A DNA stretch of 24,513 nucleotides from DASPFV01 sp035620975. GTDB lineage: Bacteria; Acidobacteriota; Vicinamibacteria; Vicinamibacterales; 2-12-FULL-66-21. The notes under the pieces were generated by a model. The model was not told the DNA's origin and ran no database searches. It saw only the letters and a program-made list of their open reading frames with translations. Location: positions 1 to 24,513 of the forward strand of contig DASPFV010000190.1 of assembly GCA_035620975.1 (NCBI GenBank). The letters run 5' to 3'. Both the position numbers and the translations under genes were made by a program. Positions 7,327-15,258 of this stretch are shown piece after piece. Every line of letters starts with the position of its first letter. Position 1 is the first letter of the stretch.

Positions 7327-8709
7327 GTGGCCCTCACAGAGCCCTTGCTCGACGCGTTGCGCGGCATCGTAGGGGTTGAGTCCGTGCTCAGCGAGAAGGA
7401 AGACCTCGTGCCGTACAGCTTCGACGGCACGGCGACCCTCAGAGCATGGCCCGGTGCGGTGCTGTTCCCGGAGGCAACCGCGCAGGTGGCCGCCTGCGTC
7501 ACGCTTGCGGCGCGCGACAAGGTCCCCATCGTCACGCGCGGCTCCGGGACGGGCCTGAGCGGCGGCAGCGTGCCGGTTCCGGGCTGCCTGGTGTTGTGCC
7601 TCGCCAGGATGAACGCGATCCTCCGAGTCGACCCCCGCAACCTCACGCTTCGTGCGCAGCCCGGGGCCGTGACGCAGCGCATCGACGAAGCCGCCGCGGC
7701 CCACGGCCTCTTTTACCCGCCGGACCCCGGCTCGCAGCGCATCAGCACCATCGGCGGAAACGTGGCCGAGAACTCGGGCGGCCTGCGCGGCCTCAAGTAC
7801 GGCGTCACGCGCGACTACGTGATGGGCCTCGAAGTCGTGCTCGCCGACGGCCGCGTCGTCCGGCTCGGCAGCGAGTGTGTGAAGGACGTGGCGGGCTACT
7901 CTCTGAAGGATTTGTTCGTCGGATCGGAAGGGACCCTCGGCATCATCACCGAGGTCCTGCTGAAGCTCGTCCCCCGCCCGGCGGCGCGCCGGACAATGCT
8001 CGCCCTGTACGATTCGATTGCGGACGCCGCCGAGACCGTGTCGGCGATCGTGGCCGCACGCATCATCCCCTGCACGCTGGAATTCCTCGATCGCACTACC
8101 GCGTCGTGCGTCGAGGAGTACGCGCGGGTAGGCCTGCCGACCGACTGCGAGGCCGTCCTCCTGATGGAAACCGATGGTCACCCCGCTGCGGTGGAGGACG
8201 AAGCGAGGCAGATGGAGGCCATCGCGCGGGCGCACCGCGCGCGCGACGTGCGCGCGGCCCGGGACGATGCCGAGGCCGGTCAGCTGGCGTCGGCGAGGCG
8301 GAACGCGTTCTCGGCGCTCGCCCGACGGCGGCCCACGACGATCCTCGAGGATGTGACCGTTCCGCGGACGGAGCTGGCAAGGATGGTCTCGTTCATCGCG
8401 GAAACAGCCGCCGCGCTGAACCTTCAGATCGGCACCTTCGGGCACATGGGGGACGGCAACCTGCATCCAACGTTCCTCACGGACGAACGCGACGCCGACG
8501 AGATGGAGCGGGTCCACCGCGCGCTCGACGCGATCATGACCCGGGCGCTGGAGGTTGGCGGCACCATCACCGGCGAGCACGGCGTAGGGCTCGCGAAGAA
8601 GAGCTGGCTCCGACAGCAGGCCGGCACCGCCGGCCTCGACCTCATGCGACAGGTCAAGACCGCGCTCGATCCACAGGGCCTGCTGAACCCCGGTAAGATC
8701 TTTGACTGA
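7327..8709 (+). CDS. FAD-linked oxidase, GlcD-like (glycolate/D-lactate dehydrogenase flavoprotein)
   Basis: The 460-residue protein has an FAD_binding_4 (PCMH-type) domain with GSGTGLSGG (72-80), DPGSQRISTIGGNVAENSGG (133-152) and GSEGTLGIITE. A C-terminal FAD-oxidase domain carries HMGDGNLHP (373-381) and GEHGVG (416-421), the hallmark of GlcD, bacterial D-lactate dehydrogenase and relatives. It would oxidise a 2-hydroxy acid to the 2-oxo acid, passing electrons to the iron-sulfur protein encoded next. GTG 7327 gives a normal N-terminus; an in-frame TTG at 7282 overlaps the FAH-family stop and would add 15 poor residues. The substrate is inferred to be glycolate or lactate released by the upstream hydrolase. 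Confidence 0.9.
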   Translation: MALTEPLLDALRGIVGVESVLSEKEDLVPYSFDGTATLRAWPGAVLFPEATAQVAACVTLAARDKVPIVTRGSGTGLSGGSVPVPGCLVLCLARMNAILRVDPRNLTLRAQPGAVTQRIDEAAAAHGLFYPPDPGSQRISTIGGNVAENSGGLRGLKYGVTRDYVMGLEVVLADGRVVRLGSECVKDVAGYSLKDLFVGSEGTLGIITEVLLKLVPRPAARRTMLALYDSIADAAETVSAIVAARIIPCTLEFLDRTTASCVEEYARVGLPTDCEAVLLMETDGHPAAVEDEARQMEAIARAHRARDVRAARDDAEAGQLASARRNAFSALARRRPTTILEDVTVPRTELARMVSFIAETAAALNLQIGTFGHMGDGNLHPTFLTDERDADEMERVHRALDAIMTRALEVGGTITGEHGVGLAKKSWLRQQAGTAGLDLMRQVKTALDPQGLLNPGKIFD

Positions 8710-8721
8710 TCTGTCTGAACC

Positions 8722-10047
8722 TTGAACCCGCTCCACACGTCCCTGCGCACCCTCGACTACTCGGTCCTCCAGCAATGCATGCACTGCGGGATGTGCCTGC
8801 CGACGTGTCCGACCTACGATGCCACACTGCGCGAGCGCCACAGCCCGCGCGGGCGGATCGCGCTGATGCGGGCGATTGCCGATGGTGAGCTGGGGATCAC
8901 GAGCACGTTCGCCGACGAGATGAGCTATTGCCTGGGGTGTCTGGCCTGCCAGACAGCGTGCCCTGCCGGCGTGAACTACGCCGAGCTGTTCGAGACGGCA
9001 CGGGCCGACATCGAAGCCAGCGGTGTCCGCACGGGGGCGAGCCGCAGGTTGTGGCGCCGGCTGACGCTCGGCTGGCTCTTCCGCCAGCCCCGCGCGCTGC
9101 GGGCGGCGGCGCGGCTCCTCCGGCTGTACCAGCGGACCGGCCTGGAGCGGGCAGTCCGGCGAACGGGGGCGGATCGTCTGCTTCCATCCGACCTGCGTCG
9201 GCTCGAGCCGCAGGCGCCGCGCATTGCGCCGGCATTCTCGGACGCGCTCATCGCGCGGCACGAGCGGCCCGAGGGCGTGCCGCGGTACCGGGTGGCAGTT
9301 CTCACGGGATGCATCCAGGATCTGGTGTTCCCGGAGGTCAATCGCGACACGGTCGACGTGCTCCTGGCCAACGGGTGCGAGGTGGACACGCCGCCGGCGC
9401 AGCCCTGCTGCGGATCGCTGCACGCCCACAACGGCGAAGTCGGGGCCGCGCGGGATCTCGCCCGCCGCCTCATCGACTTGCTGCCGCCCGATCGCTATGA
9501 TGCGATCGTCTCGAACGCCGGCGGGTGCGGGTCGCACCTGCGCCGATACGGGCCGCTGCTCGCCGACGATCCCGAGTACGCGGCGCGCGCGCGTCTGTGG
9601 GATTCGAAGCTGCGGGACGTCCAGGAATGGCTGATTGGCGTGGGGTGCCGGACGCCGGACGCCGCCCCATTCGAGGCGCCGGTGACCGTGACCTATCACG
9701 ACTCGTGTCATCTCGCGCACGGGCAGAAGGTCGTCCGCGAGCCCAGGGCGTTGCTGGGGCTCGTGCCAGGGCTGTCGCTGGTCGATCTCCCCGAGTCGGC
9801 CTGGTGCTGCGGCAGTGCGGGCGTATACGCAATTACGCAGCCGGCGCAGGCGGAGGCCCTGCTCGAGCGGAAGGTGCAGAACATCGGCAGGACGGGCGCT
9901 GCCATCGTGGCCACGGCGAACCCCGGTTGTCAGCTGCAGATTGCGCGCGGACTGCGCGAGCGGGCGGCGCACCTGGACGTGATGCATCCCGTCTCGCTGC
10001 TCGCCCGGGCGTATGGTCGGGAGGCACAGGCGTCGGGGATCGGGTAG
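8722..10047 (+). CDS. Iron-sulfur oxidoreductase subunit, GlcF-like
   Basis: The 441-residue protein begins with two [4Fe-4S] motifs, C19/C22/C25/C29 (CMHCGMCLPTCP) and C70/C73/C76/C80 (CLGCLACQTACP). Two CCG domains follow, around PCCGSLHAHNGE and WCCGSAGVYAITQ. This is the architecture of GlcF and LutA-type partners, which move electrons from a GlcD flavoprotein to quinone. An in-frame stop at 8716 and the first cysteine at residue 19 force the start to be the TTG at 8722, which lies in a TTGAACC unit. No GlcE subunit lies between this gene and its GlcD partner or next to them. The 12-base gap to the flavoprotein gene indicates co-transcription. Confidence 0.9.
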   Translation: MNPLHTSLRTLDYSVLQQCMHCGMCLPTCPTYDATLRERHSPRGRIALMRAIADGELGITSTFADEMSYCLGCLACQTACPAGVNYAELFETARADIEASGVRTGASRRLWRRLTLGWLFRQPRALRAAARLLRLYQRTGLERAVRRTGADRLLPSDLRRLEPQAPRIAPAFSDALIARHERPEGVPRYRVAVLTGCIQDLVFPEVNRDTVDVLLANGCEVDTPPAQPCCGSLHAHNGEVGAARDLARRLIDLLPPDRYDAIVSNAGGCGSHLRRYGPLLADDPEYAARARLWDSKLRDVQEWLIGVGCRTPDAAPFEAPVTVTYHDSCHLAHGQKVVREPRALLGLVPGLSLVDLPESAWCCGSAGVYAITQPAQAEALLERKVQNIGRTGAAIVATANPGCQLQIARGLRERAAHLDVMHPVSLLARAYGREAQASGIG

Positions 10048-10111
10048 CCTGTCCGGCCGCTTGTGGCTGCCGCCTTCGGGCGGAGGCGTATGTGAATACC
10101 ATCGACTGATG

Positions 10112-10118
10112 AAGGAGG
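10112..10118 (+). promoter_or_regulatory. Strong ribosome-binding site deciding the DJ-1/PfpI start
   Basis: AAGGAGG ends 5 bases before GTG 10124. It begins one base after the in-frame ATG at 10109-10111 and so cannot serve that codon; the GTG is therefore the likely start. Confidence 0.8.
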
Positions 10119-10123
10119 ACACC

Positions 10124-10687
10124 GTGAGCAAGCGCGTCCTGATCGTTACAGGAGACGGAGGGGAAGCGTACGAGACGTGGTTCGCCGTCCACCGCTTCCA
10201 GGAGGCCGGGTACGAGACGCGGGTGGCGGCACCCTCGAAGCGGCGGCTGCACCTCGTGATGCACGATTTCGAGCCGGGCTGGGACACCTACAAGGAGAGC
10301 CCCGGCTACGCCATCGAGTCCGACCTCACGTTTGCCGACGTCGTCGTGCGCGACTACGACGCGGTCGTGTGCATCGGCGGGCGTGCACCCGAGTACCTCC
10401 GGAACGACCCCCGCGTGCTGGCGATCCTGCGGGAATTCGACGTGCTCGGGAAATGGATCTTCACCATCTGCCACGGCGTGCAGCTCGCGGCCGCGGCAGG
10501 CCTCGTCAGGGGCAAGCAGGTGACGTGCTACGAGCACGTACGGCTCGAGGTCGAATCGTGCGGCGGCACGTATGTCGCCAGGGATACGGTGCGCGACGGC
10601 CGGCTCGTCTCGTCCCCCACCTGGCGGGAACACCCGGCCTTCTACAAAGAGGTGTTCAGCTGCCTCGCGGAGCCGGTAACGGCTTAG
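10124..10687 (+). CDS. DJ-1/PfpI family protein
   Basis: The 187-residue single-domain protein has a class I glutamine-amidotransferase-like fold. It begins KRVLIVTGDGGEAYE, where E14 takes the place of the family acidic residue. The nucleophile elbow FTICHGVQ places C116 next to H117, as in PfpI, YhbO and Hsp31-type proteins. Family members act as glyoxalase III or deglycase-like enzymes, isocyanide hydratases or, rarely, peptidases. It follows the glycolate/lactate oxidase pair on the same strand after 76 bases. Detoxifying reactive carbonyls made in that pathway is possible but unproven. The start is set by the AAGGAGG site. Confidence 0.85.
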   Translation: MSKRVLIVTGDGGEAYETWFAVHRFQEAGYETRVAAPSKRRLHLVMHDFEPGWDTYKESPGYAIESDLTFADVVVRDYDAVVCIGGRAPEYLRNDPRVLAILREFDVLGKWIFTICHGVQLAAAAGLVRGKQVTCYEHVRLEVESCGGTYVARDTVRDGRLVSSPTWREHPAFYKEVFSCLAEPVTA

Positions 10688-10745
10688 TCCTGACTTTCGT
10701 AATTACGGTGGCAAAACTTAGGAATTCTTCAGGTTCAAGGTTCCT

Positions 10746-10781
10746 GGTTCCGGGTTCCGGGTCCAGCCGGAACCCGAAACC
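10746..10781. terminator. Strong hairpin between convergent genes
   Basis: Positions 10746-10760 and 10767-10781 form a 15-bp stem with one mismatch around a 6-base loop. It lies between the convergent DJ-1/PfpI and Gfo/Idh/MocA genes. The left arm is built from GGTTCC/GGGTTCC microrepeat units. There is no T-run, so it may be a rho-assisted or bidirectional terminator, or simply a folded repeat. Confidence 0.5.
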
Positions 10782-10799
10782 AGTGGCCTCGTGCCGGCT

Positions 10800-11999
10800 C
10801 TAGGAGGGCAACACCACCTCGCGAACCGGATCGAACGCGATCCGGCGCTTCTCCAGGTAGGCAATGTTCCCGAGGTGCGACGCCTGGGCTGAGCGGTGGC
10901 CGATCAGGACGTCGCCGTTCGGCAGCCTGCGCGACCGCATGCACTCCAGGAAGTTCTGCATGTGGTCGCGATCCATGTGGCCCGTGGCCTGCACCGACGC
11001 GATGGGCGTGCCGTTGTTCGGCTGGAACACCTCGTACCGGGCACGCGAGATGACCAGCCGTCCCTCGGTTCCGCAGAACTCGATTGCGGCCCCCGTGATA
11101 CTCGGCACCAGCGTCGCTTCGAACGTCGCGGTGAACTCCTTCGGGTACTCGAGCAGCACGTGGATCGTATCGGGCGCGGTCCGGCCGTCCTTGTAGTTGT
11201 ACACGCCGCCCGAGGCCGCAGCGGCGATCGGGATGTCCTGCCCCATGAACATGTGGACGACGTCGATCCAGTGGGTGAAGAGATCCGTGATCTGCCCGCC
11301 ACCGAAGTCCAGGTATGCACGCCAGTTGTAGTACTGCTGCGGATCGTAGTCGCGCCAGCTCACGGGGCCGAGAAACCGGCCCCAGTCGAGATCGGCCGGT
11401 TTCGTCCGCAGCGACTCCGGGGCGCGCCTCAGGTGGAAGGTGTTGCCGTGCCACCACGTCCGCACGAGCGTGATCTTGCCGAGCTTCCCGCTATCGAAGA
11501 ACTCCTGCTTCGCCTGGATGTAGTGCGCACCGGAGCGCTGCTGCATGCCGACCTGGCAGATGCGGTTGTTGACGCGCGCGGCCTTGACGATGTCGGGTCC
11601 CTCTTCGACGCGGAGCGTGAGCGGCTTCTCGACGTACACGTCCTTGCCGGCATTCAACGCCTCGATGGTCATCGGGGTGTGCCAGTGGTCGGGCACCGCG
11701 ATAATCACCGCGTCGACGTCCTTCATCTCCAGCAGCTCGCGGTGATGGCGGCAGGTCTTGGCGGCGGGGGCCGACTTGCGCGCGACGTCCACCTGTGCTG
11801 AGTAGACGTCGCAGAGCGCGACGGCTTCCACGCCCTCGAGCTTCAGAAAATTGTTCATGTCTCCAACGCCACGGGAGCCGCATCCGATCAGCCCGAGGCG
11901 GACCCGATCGTTCGCACCCAGAATCCGCGTATAGGAGAGGGCGGTCGCGGCGGTGGCCGCACCGGCAGTCCTGATGAAGTCGCGTCGATCCACTGGCAT
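10800..11999 (-). CDS. Second Tat-exported Gfo/Idh/MocA family oxidoreductase
   Basis: The 399-residue paralogue of the protein at 905-2248 has a twin-arginine signal DRRDFIRTAG (4-13), then ILGANDRVRLGLIGCGSRG (26-44) forming the Rossmann entry. VPDHWH follows at 102-107, the catalytic EKP at 124-126, and GGGQITDLFTHWIDVVH (233-249) near the substrate. Unlike its paralogue it has no Gly/Pro-rich insertions. An in-frame ATG at 12017 exists, but AGGAGG 6 bases before ATG 11999 identifies the true start. It is divergent from the TIM-barrel isomerase and DUF1080 genes, a set repeatedly found together in extracytoplasmic sugar oxidation. The specific substrate is unknown. Confidence 0.9.
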   Translation of the reverse strand: MPVDRRDFIRTAGAATAATALSYTRILGANDRVRLGLIGCGSRGVGDMNNFLKLEGVEAVALCDVYSAQVDVARKSAPAAKTCRHHRELLEMKDVDAVIIAVPDHWHTPMTIEALNAGKDVYVEKPLTLRVEEGPDIVKAARVNNRICQVGMQQRSGAHYIQAKQEFFDSGKLGKITLVRTWWHGNTFHLRRAPESLRTKPADLDWGRFLGPVSWRDYDPQQYYNWRAYLDFGGGQITDLFTHWIDVVHMFMGQDIPIAAAASGGVYNYKDGRTAPDTIHVLLEYPKEFTATFEATLVPSITGAAIEFCGTEGRLVISRARYEVFQPNNGTPIASVQATGHMDRDHMQNFLECMRSRRLPNGDVLIGHRSAQASHLGNIAYLEKRRIAFDPVREVVLPS

Positions 12000-12005
12000 A
12001 GGCTG

Positions 12006-12011
12006 CCTCCT
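12006..12011 (-). promoter_or_regulatory. Shine-Dalgarno fixing the oxidoreductase start
   Basis: AGGAGG on the minus strand lies 6 bases before ATG 11999. It falls within the codons that would follow the alternative ATG at 12017, so it argues for the shorter protein, which starts close to its Tat motif. Confidence 0.8.
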
Positions 12012-12070
12012 CGGCATCGCTCATTCTGCGCTATAGTCCTGCTGGTGTGCAAGGCGGCACGACGCGGACC

Positions 12071-12163
12071 GCGGATGAACGCGGATGTTTCTCTCTCGAC
12101 GGGACGCGGATGAACGCGGATGTCTCTCTCGACGGGACGCAGATGAGCGCGGATACACGCGGA
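12071..12163. repeat. 33-35 bp tandem repeat in a divergent promoter region
   Basis: A 35-bp unit (12071-12105) is followed directly by a 33-bp copy (12106-12138) and a degenerate partial third copy to about 12163. Each unit opens with GCGGATGAACGCGGAT and ends with CTCTCTCGACGGGAC. The repeat fills the space between the divergent oxidoreductase and TIM-barrel genes, where their promoters should lie. Units abut without spacers, so this is not a CRISPR array. Confidence 0.85.
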
Positions 12164-12219
12164 TTCTGGCACGGCGCAGCCGGGCACCGGTCCATGTCGG
12201 GACGCCGCGGAGGGGACGA

Positions 12220-13185
12220 ATGCTCGGCCAGGCCGGCACCGTGGGGACGAGGGCAGCCGTGAGCCAGCGGCTCTCCCGGAGAGCGTTCGTCTTTCAGACG
12301 CTTGCCGCCGGCGTGGGTGTGCTCGCCGCACGGGGCCGGACGCAGACGCGGATGCCCTTCGTGTCGCTGAACGGATCGCTCACGGGGAAGATCGAGTGGA
12401 CGGAGTTCGTCCGCCTGGCGGGACGCGTCGGCTACGGCGGCGTCGACGTGAACCTGGAGGCTGCCAGAAGGCACGGCGCTGAGGAAACCCGCGCGCTGCT
12501 GGGCGAGGCGAAGGTGAAGCCCACGGTCGCCTCGCTCCCGGTACGCTTCGCTGGAGACGAAGCCGCCTACCGCGACGGGCTCGGCCAGCTCCCGGAAGTT
12601 GCTGCTTTCCTCGCGGAGATCGGCTGTCCACGCATGATGGCCGTGATGCCGCCTTCGAGCGCCACGCCGAAGGTGGAGCTCAGAAAGCTCGTCAAGGATC
12701 GCCTGACGGAGATCTCGGCGATCCTGCTCCGCTCGAAGATTCGCCTGGCCCTGGAGTTCCTGGGTCCCCTCCACTTCCGCACGCGTCAGCCCCACGAGTT
12801 CATCTGGCGCATGGACGAACTGCTCGAACTCACGCAGGAGTGCGGCCCGAACGCGGGCATGGTCCTCGACGCGTGGCACTGGCACCACGCGGGCGCAACC
12901 GCCGCCGACATCCTCGAGGCGGGCACCGCCCGCATCTTCCACGTGCACGTCTCGGACGCAAAAGCACAGCCGCCCGAGGACGTGCGCGACAATCAGCGGC
13001 TCATGCCGGGCGAGGGGGTCATCGATCTGACGACGTTCTTCCAGGCGCTGAAGAAGATCGGCTATGCCGACGGCATCAGTCCGGAGCCGCTCGGTCGCGT
13101 GACGCCGGACATGCCGGCCGAGCAGGGCGCGCGCCTCGGTCTCGAGACGACGCTCGCCGCGATGAAGAAGGCGGGCGTGTTGTGA
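12220..13185 (+). CDS. Tat-exported sugar phosphate isomerase/epimerase-like TIM-barrel protein
   Basis: The 321-residue protein of the xylose-isomerase-like TIM-barrel (AP_endonuc_2) superfamily has an N-terminal twin-arginine signal, LSRRAFVFQTLAAG (18-31), so it is probably periplasmic. Likely divalent-metal ligands are E179 (LALEF), D217 with H220 and H222 (LDAWHWHH), H241/H243 (FHVHVSDA) and E289 (SPEP). PGEGVIDL (263-270) is typical of the family. ATG 12220 has GGAGG 6 bases upstream; GTG 12259 is a weaker alternative giving a shorter Tat leader. Family members isomerise, epimerise or dehydrate keto-sugars. It lies 17 bases from the DUF1080 gene and shares the exported sugar context. 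No phosphate-specific feature is visible, so the family name should not be taken literally. Confidence 0.87.
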   Translation: MLGQAGTVGTRAAVSQRLSRRAFVFQTLAAGVGVLAARGRTQTRMPFVSLNGSLTGKIEWTEFVRLAGRVGYGGVDVNLEAARRHGAEETRALLGEAKVKPTVASLPVRFAGDEAAYRDGLGQLPEVAAFLAEIGCPRMMAVMPPSSATPKVELRKLVKDRLTEISAILLRSKIRLALEFLGPLHFRTRQPHEFIWRMDELLELTQECGPNAGMVLDAWHWHHAGATAADILEAGTARIFHVHVSDAKAQPPEDVRDNQRLMPGEGVIDLTTFFQALKKIGYADGISPEPLGRVTPDMPAEQGARLGLETTLAAMKKAGVL

Positions 13186-13202
13186 GCAGCAGGAGCAGAG
13201 AG

Positions 13203-14183
13203 ATGTCAATGACGGAGCACAGATCACGCATGCCACGACACCCGTCGGACGCGACGGTAATGACACCGCTGCCTTCGACCCCGGCCTTGCCGCCCGTCGA
13301 GTCGGCCGTCTCGTCGATTCTCGTCGTTTCCGGCTTCCGACGGAGGATGCGTCTCACGGCCTGTTTGTGTGTCCTCGCGGCTGCGCTCGGCTGGAGCGTG
13401 AAGACCGGCGCAGGTCAATCGCCGCAGGGCGCGAAGCCGGGGGACCTGGGGTTCACCGATACGCCGAAGCTGCCGGATCAGCCGTGGCTCGTGCACGACC
13501 CCGCGCGTCCGCATCCGCCGATCGTGACGCCCGGCGCCACGCCTGGGGCGCCGCCGTCTGATGCTGTCGTCCTCTTCGACGGCAAGGATCTCTCGAAATG
13601 GGCCCACCGCGAGAAGGGACAGGTGACGGACGCGAAGTGGACCGTGAAAGACGGCTACTTCGAGGTGGCGCCCAAGACCGGATCCATCTCTACCCGCGAG
13701 AGCTTCGGCAGCGTGCAGCTCCACGTGGAGTGGGCCGCCCCGCTCGAAGTTGAAGGCAACAGCCAGGGCCGCGGCAACAGCGGCGTACTGCTGATGGGCC
13801 TCTACGAAGTGCAGGTGCTGGACAGCTACAACAACGTCACGTACGCGGACGGCCAGGCCGGCGCGTTATACGGCCAGTGGCCGCCGCTCGCGAACGCCGC
13901 ACGCAAGCCCGGCGAGTGGCAGACCTACGACATCGTGTTCGAGGCACCGCGGTTCGAAGGGGGCAAGCTGGTGACACCAGCGTTCTTCACCGTCTTCTGG
14001 AACGGCGTGCTGCTCCACAATCGCAAGGAAGTGATGGGCCCGATGGTCTGGCGTGCGGTCGCGAAGTACGCCCCCCACGAGCCGGAGCTGCCGCTCGTGC
14101 TGCAGGACCACAGCAACCCCGTCCGCTTCAGGAACATCTGGCTGCGTCGGTTGAGCGCGTACGACCAGCCCGGAAAGAAGTGA
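13203..14183 (+). CDS. DUF1080 (3-keto-glycoside hydrolase-like) secreted protein
   Basis: The product of up to 326 residues has a C-terminal DUF1080 domain that starts near VVLFDGKDLSKW. It contains GNSQGRGNSGVLLMGLYEVQ in the central strands, and GEWQTYDIVF and NPVRFRNIWLRRL at the end. It is only distantly similar to the DUF1080 protein at 69-878, so the two probably have different specificities. The start is uncertain. ATG 13203 has AGGAG 7 bases upstream but puts 48 residues before the signal peptide, while ATG 13347 (MRLTACLCVLAAALGW) begins exactly at the signal peptide but has CGGAGG with no spacing. It follows the TIM-barrel gene closely and is likely co-transcribed with it. Confidence 0.87.
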   Translation: MSMTEHRSRMPRHPSDATVMTPLPSTPALPPVESAVSSILVVSGFRRRMRLTACLCVLAAALGWSVKTGAGQSPQGAKPGDLGFTDTPKLPDQPWLVHDPARPHPPIVTPGATPGAPPSDAVVLFDGKDLSKWAHREKGQVTDAKWTVKDGYFEVAPKTGSISTRESFGSVQLHVEWAAPLEVEGNSQGRGNSGVLLMGLYEVQVLDSYNNVTYADGQAGALYGQWPPLANAARKPGEWQTYDIVFEAPRFEGGKLVTPAFFTVFWNGVLLHNRKEVMGPMVWRAVAKYAPHEPELPLVLQDHSNPVRFRNIWLRRLSAYDQPGKK

Positions 14184-14200
14184 ATTCACTGTCGGCCTGC

Positions 14201-14229
14201 GGCGCGCAGCTCGTCTCCGGGGGCGCGCC
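14201..14229. terminator. Short GC hairpin between convergent genes
   Basis: GGCGCGC (14201-14207) pairs with GCGCGCC (14223-14229) over a 15-base loop. It sits in the 55-base gap between the convergent DUF1080 and hydroxyacid dehydrogenase genes. No T-run follows, so a terminator role is weakly supported. Confidence 0.3.
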
Positions 14230-14238
14230 TGGCGACGG

Positions 14239-15231
14239 TCAGAGCTGGGCGACGACCGCGGGATTCAGCAGATCCATCGCCGGATAGTCGCGCGCTGCGC
14301 CCAGCCTGACGTTGCGCAGCGCGCGCTCGGCCATCCGTCGGTTCGCCTCGACCGTATTGCTGCCGATGTGCGGCGTGAGGATCACGTTGGGAAGCGTGCG
14401 CAGGTCCCGGGCGGGCTCGACAGGCTCGTAGGGCTCGCGCGCGAAGACATCCAGCGCTGCGCCCGCGATGCGTCGCTCGGCGAGCGCCTCGAACATCGCC
14501 GCTTCGTCCACGACCGCTCCCCTCGCCGTATTGATCAGCCAGGTGTCCGGTCGGAGCAGCGAGAGCCGCCTCCGATCCACGTAGTGGAGGTTCTCGGCCG
14601 TCCCGGGGATGTGCAGGGACACGAAATCGGCCTCCCCGACGGCTTCGCCGAAGTCCCGCGTCGTTCGCACGAAATCGCCGCCCGGAGGAATCGAGGGCGC
14701 GGCAGGCGCCTCCCGGCCGCAGCCAATCGCGCGCATGCCGAAACCCGCAGTGGCGGCGCGCGCGACCGCCCGGGCGATCGGCCCCGTCCCGATGAGGGCT
14801 ACCGTCTTTCCCTGCAGCTCCACACCCGTGCCCGGGCGCCACTGCCCTTCCCGCATCTCGCCGGTCCGCTCGGGCAGCTGGCGCGCGGCGGCGAGGATGA
14901 ACAGCAGCGTCAGCTCGGCGACGGACTGATCGAGCACGCCTGGTGTGTTGGTGCAGAGCAGACCCTGCGCCGTCGCGCGGGCCTTGTCGATGTTCTCGTG
15001 GCCGACGCCGTATCTAGCCAGCACGGCACCGCGCGACAAGGCCGTGTACAACGCCTCGCGATACATGAAGGACCCCACGATCGCGTGGCTTGCGCCGTGC
15101 GCGAGAATCGCGCGGACGAGCGCATCCTCGTCTCTCGGCGCGGCGAGGCAGGTGAAATCAGCGGCCGAGGCGAACACGGACTCGCCCCGGCGGAACTCGG
15201 ATTCCGTGACGAGGACGACGGGTGTGGGCAT
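14239..15231 (-). CDS. D-isomer specific 2-hydroxyacid dehydrogenase
   Basis: The 330-residue protein has the two-domain layout of the family. The NAD-binding domain has GTGPIARAVA (148-157) within its Rossmann fold. The catalytic triad is R237 (NTARG), E266 (DVFAREPYEP) and H288 (LTPHIGSNT). It would interconvert a 2-oxo acid and a D-2-hydroxy acid, with glyoxylate/hydroxypyruvate, phosphoglycerate and sugar-acid derivatives all possible. The C-terminus is short, with no ACT domain, so it is not a full-length regulated SerA. No clear ribosome-binding site precedes ATG 15231. It follows the ThuA gene on the same strand after 134 bases that contain an inverted repeat, so the two may be transcribed separately. 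Confidence 0.9.
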   Translation of the reverse strand: MPTPVVLVTESEFRRGESVFASAADFTCLAAPRDEDALVRAILAHGASHAIVGSFMYREALYTALSRGAVLARYGVGHENIDKARATAQGLLCTNTPGVLDQSVAELTLLFILAAARQLPERTGEMREGQWRPGTGVELQGKTVALIGTGPIARAVARAATAGFGMRAIGCGREAPAAPSIPPGGDFVRTTRDFGEAVGEADFVSLHIPGTAENLHYVDRRRLSLLRPDTWLINTARGAVVDEAAMFEALAERRIAGAALDVFAREPYEPVEPARDLRTLPNVILTPHIGSNTVEANRRMAERALRNVRLGAARDYPAMDLLNPAVVAQL

Positions 15232-15258
15232 CAGTGTCGGCTGGAGGCGCGGTCAACG

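Noticed and set aside
7117..10287. Very long minus-strand open frame (over 1000 codons) opposite the FAH-family, GlcD and GlcF genes
   Set aside because: It has low-complexity Arg/Ala/Pro/His-rich translation and no recognisable domain, and it lies exactly opposite three well-supported genes. This is a typical antisense shadow in GC-rich DNA.
12071..12163. Possible CRISPR array
   Set aside because: Units abut directly with no unique spacers, there are fewer than three good copies, and no cas genes are nearby.
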